From assembly GCA_013214705.1 (NCBI GenBank), contig JABSRZ010000007.1, positions 129,951 to 193,950 on the forward strand: a stretch of DNA of 64,000 nucleotides. Direction: 5' to 3'. The stretch's first letter is position 1, and each line of letters begins with the position of its first letter. Positions 53,269 to 62,496 of this stretch are shown in pieces. The position numbers and the translations under genes were made by a program. A model generated the notes under the pieces. That model was not told the DNA's origin, ran no database searches, and saw only the letters and a list, made by a program, of their open reading frames with translations. Origin of the DNA: Hyphomicrobiales bacterium. GTDB taxonomy: Bacteria; Pseudomonadota; Alphaproteobacteria; Rhizobiales; OSC116.

Positions 53269-54234
53269 ATGAAAAACCTACTTTATTTCGCACTTTTGAT
53301 ATGCATGGCTAGTGTTCAAACCGCTTTTGGGAACTCATCTCCCCCAAAAGAAATCATCTTGTTAGATTGGAAGCAGACTGTAGCTTTGGAGCACGAAGAT
53401 AGAAAAAATAGGATATTAGAAAATTTCAAGAAATACGTCATCGGGGAACCCAAATTTTATACTTATCTCATAAAAGCCGATGAAATGCCACAATATGATA
53501 TCGATATTCCTGTGTTGAGGATTGAACTGGTTGTCGATACTTTTTTTGATACAGATAAGGATATAGTCAAACCCTCGGCTTCCAGAGCGCTGGAGTTTCT
53601 GGCCAATAATTTCCGTGCAGATGTCCCCGATTTATCACTATTTATTACCGGACATGCTGATTCTCGCGGCAGCAACAAATATAATTTGGACCTCTCAAAT
53701 CGGCGAGCCAGAAATGTTGCAAAATATCTGCACGGTCTTGGGGTTGGTTTTGCAAATATTTGGAGCATCGGATTTGGCGAAATGGTTCCACTTGTGACCA
53801 ATAACAGCCAAATAAATATGGCGCGAAATAGAAGAGTCGAATTTATTATTGCCGCAAAACCCGAAGCCATCGCGGTGTTTTTGGCAAAACAGAATGATGC
53901 GATTTGTGATGTATTGAAACATTGCGACCAATATTTGAGCGTGAGCAACAGTTTTATCGCCATTCCCGTTCAACGATCGGCCGAGGAAATTAACCTGGCT
54001 AAACCCGAAGATACGGTGATTGTTAGCAAACCAAAAATGGACATTAAGATTGATAAAGAAATTCAAAATGTGAATTTCACGACAAATGAGAAAACCATCC
54101 AGCTGGATTCTAAAATTATGGAAATCGAAGTTGAGAGTAAACTGAAGCAAATAGACATCGGCAAAAAAAGCAAAATTATAGAAATAAAACCAAAAGATTT
54201 TATAGTTATTTACATCAAAAGCAGATCAAAATAG
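53269..54234 (+). CDS. OmpA-like peptidoglycan-binding protein (envelope operon gene 1)
   Basis: A 321-residue exported protein. I use the ATG at 53269 (MKNLLYFALLICMASVQTAF, a signal peptide), not the in-frame ATG seven codons earlier. An OmpA C-terminal-type domain (about residues 85-200) has FFDTDKDIV, ITGHADSRGSNKYN and LDLSNRRARNVAKYL, including the Asp and Arg that bind diaminopimelate in peptidoglycan. The last about 100 residues are a charged, Ile/Lys/Glu-rich repeat-like tail. There is no beta-barrel, so it is probably periplasmic and wall-bound. It leads a four-gene operon. Confidence 0.82.
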   Translation: MKNLLYFALLICMASVQTAFGNSSPPKEIILLDWKQTVALEHEDRKNRILENFKKYVIGEPKFYTYLIKADEMPQYDIDIPVLRIELVVDTFFDTDKDIVKPSASRALEFLANNFRADVPDLSLFITGHADSRGSNKYNLDLSNRRARNVAKYLHGLGVGFANIWSIGFGEMVPLVTNNSQINMARNRRVEFIIAAKPEAIAVFLAKQNDAICDVLKHCDQYLSVSNSFIAIPVQRSAEEINLAKPEDTVIVSKPKMDIKIDKEIQNVNFTTNEKTIQLDSKIMEIEVESKLKQIDIGKKSKIIEIKPKDFIVIYIKSRSK

Positions 54235-54243
54235 GGGTTAAAA

Positions 54244-55539
54244 ATGGACAATAAATCATTAGATGCATATCTTGATTTAGATATTTCGATAGATGGCAAG
54301 ATGGCAGAAAAACTATTTGTCTTAGTAGCTAATGATTTGAAAAGAGAAAAAATTTCAATCACTTCTTTGCAATATGATGATCTGGATACACCAGCAGGTT
54401 TCACACCTGCTATGATGGTTTGGTTTAAAGCAAATATTGCCTCTGCCAGAAGGAAGGCCATCTCTGAACTGACAAATAAATATGCCAAAATTAAAATAGG
54501 ATCATCTGAAAATGGTTTTATACCCGAGGCTAGACAGCAAAAAATAGAAAAAACAAAATACGACAGCATAAGAACAGATCGGGAACTATATTTCACTTTG
54601 GATGTTGTAAAGCGACAGATAGGAAAAGTAAACAAAGCTTTTGATGCATATCAAAAAAGAGAAAATGAAAATGGTGGCGAAGCCCCGAATGAGTGGCCAC
54701 GCTTGCCATATTTTTTGTTGTTAATGTCTATTGGCGTTGCGGAAGCTTTCTTAAATTACAGTGCGCTGTTAACACAATTTAAAACCATTCCTTTGGTGGC
54801 AATTGGCCTAACATTGTTGGTTGCCTTCGCAATTGCTTGGGGTGGGCATCAAATCGGCACCACCATTAAACAATGGAATCTACGCCTTGGCAAATCTGTA
54901 AAACCGGCAGATCGAACGACAAACAAGAGATGGTTCTCATTGGCTAATGTGCTGATTGTTCTGGCTTTGGTCGTGGTCGCTTGGTCTCGGGGTTCGCTAT
55001 TGTTGACTTTAAATTCTGAGAAAATATTATTCGGCGAACAGCTTGCCGTTTTAGACTATGTATCTGCTTCTTTTTCAGTTGTAGGCAACCTAATTGTTCT
55101 TTCTTTGGGCGTGTTATTTGCTATGAGCGCGCATTGTAAAGTTCCCGGTTTGGCCATGGCAGAAAGTGTCTTAAAAACTGAAGAAGCCAAAATGAGCAAA
55201 ATATATAAGAGAGAACTTGAGGATAAAAAAGGTGAACATATTGAGAAAGCCAAATTGGCTCATGAAAATTTGAATAACCTTGTGAAACTAAAAATGGATA
55301 ATATATTTGAATTTGACTCATTGAATTCTGAACTGCATGACCTAAAAGCTCAAGACAACGCAGTCATCGCGGTTCTTACCGATTATAAATCAAAATTATT
55401 GACTGATTGTGATGTAAAAACAACAAAAGATATATTTTATACCAACAATATTGAATTATATGACAATAATTCCGTAGAAAAATTAAGCAACATTGCATTC
55501 GATACACAACACATTCAACTAATGTTACTATTGGAGTGA
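54244..55539 (+). CDS. Four-TM protein with cytoplasmic coiled coil (envelope operon gene 2)
   Basis: A 431-residue protein of no family I recognise. The first about 150 residues are hydrophilic and helical. Membrane segments lie at about 155-175, 182-203, 231-250 and 272-296. A strongly charged coiled coil follows (about 305-350), then a mixed tail to the end. The layout of membrane pairs with a long cytoplasmic coil loosely resembles MotA/ExbB/ZorA-type proteins, and the upstream OmpA-domain gene invites the comparison, but I see no MotA signature. It starts nine bases after gene 1 and overlaps gene 3 if that uses its GTG. Confidence 0.72.
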   Translation: MDNKSLDAYLDLDISIDGKMAEKLFVLVANDLKREKISITSLQYDDLDTPAGFTPAMMVWFKANIASARRKAISELTNKYAKIKIGSSENGFIPEARQQKIEKTKYDSIRTDRELYFTLDVVKRQIGKVNKAFDAYQKRENENGGEAPNEWPRLPYFLLLMSIGVAEAFLNYSALLTQFKTIPLVAIGLTLLVAFAIAWGGHQIGTTIKQWNLRLGKSVKPADRTTNKRWFSLANVLIVLALVVVAWSRGSLLLTLNSEKILFGEQLAVLDYVSASFSVVGNLIVLSLGVLFAMSAHCKVPGLAMAESVLKTEEAKMSKIYKRELEDKKGEHIEKAKLAHENLNNLVKLKMDNIFEFDSLNSELHDLKAQDNAVIAVLTDYKSKLLTDCDVKTTKDIFYTNNIELYDNNSVEKLSNIAFDTQHIQLMLLLE

Positions 55540-55541
55540 GC

Positions 55542-56774
55542 ATGAAATATTATCCCGCCATATTAGGCTTTTTATATAGCCTCACATTTTTCTATTCTGC
55601 CCACGCTGCTGTTAGTATTAGCCAAAATTGTGGCAAACCGGCCCCTATCCGTCAAACAATCATTTTGTTAGATTCGGCTGTTGCGACGGCTGAAAATAAA
55701 AAACAATGGCTAAATACAATTCTCGACATAGCCGATGCGCTCAAAAAGCCATCGACAAGTTTACTGCCCTATGAACGGCTCAACTTATTTGTATTAGATC
55801 GACAAAGCGAGGATATTGCCTCATATTTCACCGGTTGTTCTGCAAATATCTCAGATGAATCTTTGTCTGAATTAAAACAACAAGATAGCTTTATAGACAC
55901 ATTATTGGGCACGGATAGCCAATCCATTGTCGATGGCTATAAAGAAAAATTTTATAAAGGCATGGTGCTGGCACTGGGGCAAGTTAACCAGCAGATCAAA
56001 ACATTTGATCATAATGAAGGTAGCTTTGAAAACTCGTTGCTGAGATTAAGAAATTCGGTAAAATTATCGGATGGCATCCCACGGGTGTTCTTAATCACCG
56101 ATCTTAACAAAATCACCAACAAAAAATTCAATAACAAAGAAGATGCGGGCAGAGCCGGCATTGAATTGGGCAAAACCGTTGGTATCGATTTTTCCAGAGC
56201 TGAGATGTATGTCATTAACCTCGGCCAACCAAACCCAATATTACAGACCTATTTAGATGGTTTTTTGCTGGCTTCTAAAGCCTATACACATGGCGCACGC
56301 AACAATGGCATTCCAAAGGTTGACGATGCCCCCGTTCAAAAAATAATTCTAAGTGGTCGGGTACAGTATGGAGATAAAACATTGTGGCCGGTGCAAATTC
56401 GCGTCGCAATCGATTCGGGCGGTAATTTGGTGAATAGTTGGATCTCGATAGCTATTCATAAATCCGAAGACAGTCCATTTCGGGGGAAATATTTGTGTAA
56501 TAAGCTAAAAACTGAATGCACAATCGAAGGGGACGGCACTCTATTGGGTCAAGCTTGGAATCCCAGCACCAACAAAGAAATGTTTTCCGATGAGTTCCCG
56601 TGGGCGGGTTTTAGATATATCCAAATCGGCATTAAAAATGACACCGGTAATGTTAAAATTTTTCAACCGGGTTTGTTCACCGTTAATTCTAACGAAAAAA
56701 ATAATGGTGATGGAAAAAAGACCACTTTCAATTGGGATTTTGAGGTGAATATTTTGGAAAATACTGACTTTTAA
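55542..56774 (+). CDS. Exported VWA-like protein (envelope operon gene 3)
   Basis: About 410 residues with a signal peptide (PAILGFLYSLTFFYSAHA). I use the ATG at 55542, five bases behind GGAG; a GTG at 55536 overlaps the gene 2 stop and is an alternative. After the signal come hydrophobic strands TIILLDSAV and RVFLITDLNKI, in the order and spacing of a von Willebrand A domain, but the DxSxS metal site is degenerate. The C-terminal about 150 residues look beta-rich and hold cysteines (YLCNKLKTEC). The function is unknown; probably periplasmic. Confidence 0.7.
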   Translation: MKYYPAILGFLYSLTFFYSAHAAVSISQNCGKPAPIRQTIILLDSAVATAENKKQWLNTILDIADALKKPSTSLLPYERLNLFVLDRQSEDIASYFTGCSANISDESLSELKQQDSFIDTLLGTDSQSIVDGYKEKFYKGMVLALGQVNQQIKTFDHNEGSFENSLLRLRNSVKLSDGIPRVFLITDLNKITNKKFNNKEDAGRAGIELGKTVGIDFSRAEMYVINLGQPNPILQTYLDGFLLASKAYTHGARNNGIPKVDDAPVQKIILSGRVQYGDKTLWPVQIRVAIDSGGNLVNSWISIAIHKSEDSPFRGKYLCNKLKTECTIEGDGTLLGQAWNPSTNKEMFSDEFPWAGFRYIQIGIKNDTGNVKIFQPGLFTVNSNEKNNGDGKKTTFNWDFEVNILENTDF

Positions 56775-56795
56775 CGCACATAAATGAGGAAACTT

Positions 56796-57410
56796 ATGCA
56801 AATATTTAGAACAAAACTAATAATCCCCCTATTGCTTACCGCTTCTCTTGCGGCTTGTACAACAACTGGCATCAGTACGAATTACGCAAGTTCTGGGTTG
56901 AAACCTGCTGGTTGGCAAGTAGATTCTGTGGTTGCAAAATGCGTGGCTAGTGTAATTGGTGGTACCATTTTGGGTGGTATTTTGGGGGCAATTACTGGCC
57001 GAGGCAACCAAGCAGCTATTGCGAAAGGTGCTGTTGTCGGTCTCGCTATTGGTGGCTCAGCCTGCGCAATTATGACTTTGCTTGATGCACAAGATAAAGC
57101 CCAAATTAAAAATGCGCAAATTCTAGCTGCCAAATCAGGCAAAACAAAAGTCATCGGCTATATCGGCAAAAACGGAATAAAAAGAAAAATCACCGTAAAA
57201 TCAACGCCATATACCGTAAAGCAAATAAACAAATTAGAGAATTCAAATTTAAAAGCCAATGCTGACAGAATTCTCAAATCGGCTGGGGGCAAATTAATCT
57301 GTAGGAAGATGACGACAAATATTAGCTATGAAGGAAAAGGCACCACTAAAGTTACTGAAACTATGTGCCGCACTCCATTCGGAGGCTGGGTGCCTTATAA
57401 AGCCAACTAA
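56796..57410 (+). CDS. Glycine-zipper lipoprotein (envelope operon gene 4)
   Basis: About 204 residues. I use the ATG at 56796 (MQIFRTKLII), closely behind AGGA; the ATG at 56784 is an alternative. A lipobox LAAC follows a hydrophobic signal, so the protein should be lipid-anchored. A glycine-zipper stretch (VIGGTILGGILGAITG and VVGLAIGGSA, about residues 55-90) could insert in or span a membrane. The C-terminal part has two cysteines and no known domain. It ends the operon; the convergent alcohol dehydrogenase lies 30 bases away. Confidence 0.75.
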   Translation: MQIFRTKLIIPLLLTASLAACTTTGISTNYASSGLKPAGWQVDSVVAKCVASVIGGTILGGILGAITGRGNQAAIAKGAVVGLAIGGSACAIMTLLDAQDKAQIKNAQILAAKSGKTKVIGYIGKNGIKRKITVKSTPYTVKQINKLENSNLKANADRILKSAGGKLICRKMTTNISYEGKGTTKVTETMCRTPFGGWVPYKAN

Positions 57411-57440
57411 CCAACAGCCAAACAAAGCTGTTTAGTTCAT

Positions 57441-58598
57441 TCACCAGGCTTGCTGATATATTGCTAGCGCATCCGCTTGGCTTACAGGCCGGGGGTTATT
57501 GACCAATAAACGCGACTGGTTCATGGCGTCACTTGCCAGTTTTGGCAAAATTTCTTGGGGTATATCCAGCTCACGTAATGTTTGCTGCAAACCACATTTT
57601 TCCGATAAGTTTTCCATTGAATCGCAAAAGGCTTCGGCACGCTCAATTTCGGGTATATCTGCAAGCTCCGAAAACGCATAAACTGCCATTTGCGCATAAG
57701 CCTGTGGCGCCACCGCGACATTAAACCTCAATACATGAGGTAAAACCAGTGCATTAGATAGGCCATGCGGAATGTGAAAATGCCCACCCAATGGGTAAGC
57801 CAGTGCATGCACCGCCGCCACGGGCGAATTGGCAAATGCTTGCCCCGCCAATAGAGACCCTAGCAACATATTTGAGCGAGCTTTAATGTCATCCCCTTGG
57901 TGAACCGCAATTTGCAGCGAACTGCCTATTAATCGCAAGGCTTCTAGCGCCATATTACGCGACAAGGGGTTATTATTGGGGCTAGCAGAAGCGTATGATT
58001 CTATAGCATGAACCATAGCGTCGATGCCAGTTGCCGCAGTGATATGAGCTGGCAACCCCAAGGTTAATTCTGGGTCAAGCAAAGCTATGTCTGGCAATAA
58101 AATAGGCGACACAACCGCCATTTTTTCGTGGCTGCCGGTAGTGATGATAGATATTGGCGTCACTTCTGAACCTGTGCCAGCCGTCGTAGGCACTAAAATT
58201 AACGGCAGGCGCGGGCCTTTTACATTACCCACACCGTAAATATCAGCTAGTTTTTCCTTACCAACGCCTAGCAAAGCCACCAATTTAGCAACATCCAAGG
58301 ATGAGCCACCGCCTAGGCCGATTACGGCTTTTGCTCCACATTTCACCAGCGTTTTTAGGGCTGATTGTATCACCGCCTCAGGCGGGTCCGCGCGGACATC
58401 GGCAAACAAGCTGACTTGTACTCCAGCGGCACGTAACACATTAATGGCTCTGTCAACAATACCCGTATCCATCAAACCATGGTCGGTGATTAAAAGCACA
58501 TTTGCGCCTATTTGCTGTTTAACAATATCTCCCAAGCTAGATAGAATGCCTACACCAAATTGAACACTCGCTGATGTATTGAATATAAATGGATTCAT
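57441..58598 (-). CDS. Iron-containing alcohol dehydrogenase
   Basis: A 385-residue group III (Fe-ADH) enzyme. The NAD(P) motif GLGGGSSLDVAKL and PTTAGTGSEVTP are present. Metal ligands are expected in GIDAMVHAIESYAS and in the histidines of HALAYPLGGHFHIPHG. It oxidises alcohols or reduces aldehydes; sugar-derived aldehydes are plausible given its neighbours. It is the third gene after the ROK regulator and PIG-L deacetylase on the minus strand, 87 bases after the latter. That gap holds a TATAAA on the minus strand and AACCGGTT, so a separate promoter is possible. GAGGG precedes the ATG. Confidence 0.9.
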   Translation of the reverse strand: MNPFIFNTSASVQFGVGILSSLGDIVKQQIGANVLLITDHGLMDTGIVDRAINVLRAAGVQVSLFADVRADPPEAVIQSALKTLVKCGAKAVIGLGGGSSLDVAKLVALLGVGKEKLADIYGVGNVKGPRLPLILVPTTAGTGSEVTPISIITTGSHEKMAVVSPILLPDIALLDPELTLGLPAHITAATGIDAMVHAIESYASASPNNNPLSRNMALEALRLIGSSLQIAVHQGDDIKARSNMLLGSLLAGQAFANSPVAAVHALAYPLGGHFHIPHGLSNALVLPHVLRFNVAVAPQAYAQMAVYAFSELADIPEIERAEAFCDSMENLSEKCGLQQTLRELDIPQEILPKLASDAMNQSRLLVNNPRPVSQADALAIYQQAW

Positions 58599-58685
58599 TC
58601 TACCCTCGTTGGTTGTTCAAACAGTAACCGGTTTTATATGACCATTTGCACCCTATCACAGCTCCATAATCAACAGTGGCTAATC

Positions 58686-61082
58686 TCATTCAGAATGCAG
58701 CAGGTTAGCCAACAAACGAAACGCCCCGGGCACCAAATATTCAACCTGATGATGCAATATAAGGCTGGTATGGGTGTGTCTGCCCTTGCCAATATTGGCG
58801 CTTAACAAAATACCTTGATGTGGCTCTTCACCGGGGTCGGCCATTTGTAGCAACGGGGTATATTTAGCATCCCATTTAGAGGCAAAATATAAGCCGCGTT
58901 CTTTATTCCAGTCTTGCCAATCCGCAGCTCCTATCTTATTCGGCACGTTCAACAATTTATGGGCGGGCTGCAAATGTGTCACCACCGCATTTTGGTCAGT
59001 CACCCGCCATCGTAGCGACGGCTTGCCAATTTGCAAAAATGCCGGCGCGGTATGGTCAACGTCCCAATTGTCCCACGGTCTATGGTAAAGCGTTACCAAA
59101 TTGCCGCCAGTTTCAACCCATTGATGTAGCTCATCAAGTCGTGCCTCCAAAGCGGCACAAGTGCGAAACGCAAATATGCCGATAAGGATGGAATCATATA
59201 GGCTAAAATCAACTTTGCTGACATCGGCCGATGTAAGGCTATCTACCTCAACCCCCATTTTCCTGAGCCAAAAATCCGTCCGGTCGCTGCCGCCACCAAT
59301 ATAAGCAATGCGGCCTTTGGGTAATTCAACGCTCATCACCCGCACTTTTATCTGAGCCGGAATGCACCGATTGGTCGGGCCGGTATGGGCATAATGGGTA
59401 TGTTTGATAATTTGCGCAGCCTCTCCATCTAACAAAAGAGGCAATTCATACAGGCCTTCAGGCAAATCTTTTTTCGCATTTATCGTCATCTGTCCGTCTT
59501 GTTGGGCGACATCCCATCCCTCGCCAACAACGAATGCAGCTTTGGCATTGCTTGGGTAAATATCACTGGTTTTTACACTAATTTCGGTAGGGTTGGCCAA
59601 ATTCACAATCGCTTCTGTTTGGCTTAAACTTGCCGAATGTGTTGGCAATATCAACAGCCTCTCTTCAGGTTCAATATTCTTAGATAGCGTTTGTTCGCCC
59701 TCTTTCCACGTCAAAACCACTTGCAACGGCTCATTGGCACGGTCAGGATAATATGTATCCGGATAAGGGTCACTTGGGGCAGCGTCATGAGCCACTCTAA
59801 TTTCGCAAGATCCGTCATCCCAAGCGCTAGCTGCCCACCCATCTGGTAATTTCATATCTAGGTTTAAGGCCAAATCAGGCGTGGTATTATGAACTGTCAG
59901 CCTAAATTTATCGCCTGCATTCACTTGGTTTTCAGACAATGAAACCCGCACTTGTATTTGATGCGCCAATGCCAAAACATTGGTGAGTTGCAAGGTTTTG
60001 ACTTCCAATCTATGCATAATTTCACCCATCGCATTGGCTGGGCACTGAGCTTTGGCTTGGTTAATCTCAACCAATGCGATGGCGGCATATCTGCCTATTT
60101 CAGCATAATTTGGCCATGCATCAATTGCATTGTCAATGGCCGCTTGCGCGTCTTTTAACGCTGCGCTTATGTTGGTGGCATCGGCAAATTCGCCAAGCTC
60201 AGCAAGTGTGCGGGGCAAATTATCAAATATAGACATCTCGTCAGCATTCTTACCATCTGCCGACCATGCCAAATTTAGCGGCCAGACATTCTCCTGCCCG
60301 GCCTCAACCCAACGTCCCATGCCTTGGGTGGCATGGAAATGGCGCGAATATTGGGCAATTTGCGTATAATCAAAACCTGTGACAGGATCTGCGCCGGTGG
60401 CGTTAATTTCAACCGTTTTAGGTGGTGGTGGTACATCATCATCATAGGCATCGCCCGCCCCCGACCATGCGGGTAGGTATAACTTTTTCACTTGCCACGG
60501 TTGCAAGTCTACGCCCAAATGTTGGCTGTGGTAGGCGTTAGGGTCAGCCGCCAAAATCACAGCTTTAAATGCCGCGCGGGTCATGGCCTGATGATGGCCA
60601 TGTTGGCCAGAAATATCTAAAAAAGTGGGGCAAACAATGTCAGGCCGTTCTCGGCGGATGATATGCACAAACCGCTCTAATGTCCTCTCTTCGCCCCAAA
60701 TGTCGAGCGTTTCTTTGCCTGATTTCGAGAAACCAAAGTCAAATATCGAATCATCTGGCGACTCTGATAACCAATAATGCGTCATATTAATTTCTTTGGC
60801 ACTGCGCTCCATTTCGCGGGTTCGCACCACACCCAAATCTTTGGTAATTTCACTGCCAATGTTATTCTGCCCGCCCTCACCGCGGGTTGAGCAAGCTTGC
60901 GATAATTTAACGCCGTCACGCAAGCCAATGGCCGCTAACATGCTGGTGGTTTCATCATCTGGGTGGGCGCCGGTATTCATAAAGGAGACCACCGACCGCA
61001 AGGGCTGCAGCGCTTTCCACATTTCGACCGCGCGCGGAATTTTTTGTTGGTTAAGTAGACGATCAATATCAGATAAAGTCAT
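58686..61082 (-). CDS. Large PIG-L-family deacetylase with C-terminal ThuA-like domain
   Basis: A 798-residue protein. Residues about 30-260 are a PIG-L (LmbE) zinc deacetylase with H40-P-D-D-E44 and the second metal site GQHGHHQA. The middle (about 370-590) looks like beta-sandwich domains, and the C-terminus (about 600-795, GRIAYIGGGSDR, then WVETGGNLVTLYHRPWDNW) resembles a ThuA/glutamine-amidotransferase-like domain. There is no signal peptide. PIG-L enzymes de-N-acetylate amino sugars, so it probably acts on a sugar brought in by the divergent ABC transporter. It starts 18 bases after the ROK gene. Confidence 0.87.
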   Translation of the reverse strand: MTLSDIDRLLNQQKIPRAVEMWKALQPLRSVVSFMNTGAHPDDETTSMLAAIGLRDGVKLSQACSTRGEGGQNNIGSEITKDLGVVRTREMERSAKEINMTHYWLSESPDDSIFDFGFSKSGKETLDIWGEERTLERFVHIIRRERPDIVCPTFLDISGQHGHHQAMTRAAFKAVILAADPNAYHSQHLGVDLQPWQVKKLYLPAWSGAGDAYDDDVPPPPKTVEINATGADPVTGFDYTQIAQYSRHFHATQGMGRWVEAGQENVWPLNLAWSADGKNADEMSIFDNLPRTLAELGEFADATNISAALKDAQAAIDNAIDAWPNYAEIGRYAAIALVEINQAKAQCPANAMGEIMHRLEVKTLQLTNVLALAHQIQVRVSLSENQVNAGDKFRLTVHNTTPDLALNLDMKLPDGWAASAWDDGSCEIRVAHDAAPSDPYPDTYYPDRANEPLQVVLTWKEGEQTLSKNIEPEERLLILPTHSASLSQTEAIVNLANPTEISVKTSDIYPSNAKAAFVVGEGWDVAQQDGQMTINAKKDLPEGLYELPLLLDGEAAQIIKHTHYAHTGPTNRCIPAQIKVRVMSVELPKGRIAYIGGGSDRTDFWLRKMGVEVDSLTSADVSKVDFSLYDSILIGIFAFRTCAALEARLDELHQWVETGGNLVTLYHRPWDNWDVDHTAPAFLQIGKPSLRWRVTDQNAVVTHLQPAHKLLNVPNKIGAADWQDWNKERGLYFASKWDAKYTPLLQMADPGEEPHQGILLSANIGKGRHTHTSLILHHQVEYLVPGAFRLLANLLHSE

Positions 61083-61100
61083 ATTTTCACTCGGTTTTGT

Positions 61101-62297
61101 TTAAGAATATACGGCGATGGAAGGCGTTGTGGTTTGGTGGATAATCAGCGATGCGCCGCCAATAGCCGCCGTAAAATGCCCTGATGAACCGCGCAATACG
61201 CGCTTTATTGTCCGGTGTTTGCGGTTGGCAACAGAGCCTTGCGGCAGCTCCAATCGCTCAATGAGGGCATCAATCACCGCGTCAGGCATCGCCCCGCCAA
61301 ATACAATGGTTTCGGGGTCAAATATATTTTCTAATATGCCAATGGCTTGGCTTAAATGTTTAGCAGCGATGTCAATCCATTCGATAAAATCTGGGTTGTT
61401 TTGTTCTAACAAAGTGGCCATTTCTGCGCCGCTGCTTACATCGATACCACGCACAGCCAAAAATTTACGCGCCGATATGCGGCTGGCATAGGTTTCTAAA
61501 CATCCATAATTGCCGCAGCTACATTCATTGCCACCCACTTGGGTGATGACATGGCCAATTTCACCAAAATTACCAAATGCACCACGCTGTGCATGGCCAT
61601 TTGTCATCACACCTAGGCCAAGCCCGGCGCCAAAATATACAAAGCAATAAGTATCAATCGCCGATGCCACCCCTGCCACACGTTCCGAAATGGCGGCAGC
61701 TGTGGCATCATTCTCGGCAATCACCGGGCATTTTAGAGCCTCCTCAAATACCTTTTGAACGTCAACATCATCCCAATCAGGTACAATGGCTGCCTCCAAA
61801 TCACTCATTTCAGACGCACCAAACGGCCCCGGCATCACCACACCAACGCCTAACAATTGTTCGCGGCTACGTTTTATCTTAACTATTGCGCGGTCGACCA
61901 TATCACATATTTCCGGTATAGCTTTGGCAGGTGAAGTGTCCGAAATGGCTAGTCTTTCGCGGTAAATGCAATCACCTTTTAGGTTTAAGGTGGCGCAAAT
62001 CAAAGCGTCTGGTCGCAATTCTATGCCCACAGAAAATGCGCTTTCGGGGTTGAATTTATACTGGGCTGCAGGTTGGCCACGCTCACCAGTTTTATGCCCC
62101 ACCGCCACCAATAAGCCCTCATTTTGCAGAGCCTCAATAATGTTAGACACCGCCTGAAAGCTCAAGCCACAGCTTTTGGATATCTCGGCTCTGCCCGTGG
62201 GTTCGTTAGCCCGCACATAGTCTAACACCACACGCCTGTTGTGGGTGCGGTTGCGCCCTGCATTGCCGCCAATGGAGTGAGTTTTTATATCTTTCAC
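61101..62297 (-). CDS. ROK-family transcriptional regulator
   Basis: A 398-residue repressor of the NagC/XylR type. An N-terminal winged helix (NEPTGRAEISKSCGLSFQAV region) precedes a ROK sugar-kinase-like domain with the zinc motif CSCGNYGCLE. It likely senses a sugar or amino sugar. The start is a GTG at 62297; the ATG two bases upstream is out of frame and hits a stop at once. Directly repeated ATTGTTTGCC elements lie just before the start. It is divergent from the sugar ABC operon and upstream of the PIG-L and ADH genes. Confidence 0.9.
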   Translation of the reverse strand: MKDIKTHSIGGNAGRNRTHNRRVVLDYVRANEPTGRAEISKSCGLSFQAVSNIIEALQNEGLLVAVGHKTGERGQPAAQYKFNPESAFSVGIELRPDALICATLNLKGDCIYRERLAISDTSPAKAIPEICDMVDRAIVKIKRSREQLLGVGVVMPGPFGASEMSDLEAAIVPDWDDVDVQKVFEEALKCPVIAENDATAAAISERVAGVASAIDTYCFVYFGAGLGLGVMTNGHAQRGAFGNFGEIGHVITQVGGNECSCGNYGCLETYASRISARKFLAVRGIDVSSGAEMATLLEQNNPDFIEWIDIAAKHLSQAIGILENIFDPETIVFGGAMPDAVIDALIERLELPQGSVANRKHRTIKRVLRGSSGHFTAAIGGASLIIHQTTTPSIAVYS

Positions 62298-62322
62298 ATT
62301 GTTTGCCTACATATTGTTTGCC
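62298..62322. repeat. Direct repeat ATTGTTTGCC at the ROK gene start
   Basis: Two exact 10-base copies (62298-62307 and 62313-62322), 15 bases apart start to start, overlap the ribosome-binding region of the ROK gene on the minus strand. They could be operator half-sites on one DNA face or a duplicated leader. Function is unproven. Confidence 0.45.
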
Positions 62323-62343
62323 AAAATCGGCACGAAAATATTT

Positions 62344-62360
62344 ATTCAAGTTATTTGAAT
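62344..62360. promoter_or_regulatory. Inverted repeat in the ROK/sugar ABC divergent promoter region
   Basis: ATTCAA-GTTAT-TTGAAT, 6-bp arms around five bases, in the 199-base gap between divergent genes. It is AT-rich like known NagC-type sites and is a candidate ROK operator. No good -35/-10 pair was found for the binding-protein gene. Confidence 0.4.
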
Positions 62361-62496
62361 TAAGTATTGATTAATTTGTGCGTTTGGTCAACACTATGTT
62401 TTGCAGACCCTAAAAATATTCAGCAAATGAAACCAACGGGGTCTAATGAATTTGTAAAAAAACCAAGTTAAACAAATACATAGTGGAGGATATAAA

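Noticed and set aside
53269-57410. Zorya-type anti-phage system
   Set aside because: The OmpA protein has a cleavable signal rather than a MotB-like membrane anchor, gene 2 shows no MotA signature, and no helicase or nuclease (ZorC/D/E) is nearby.
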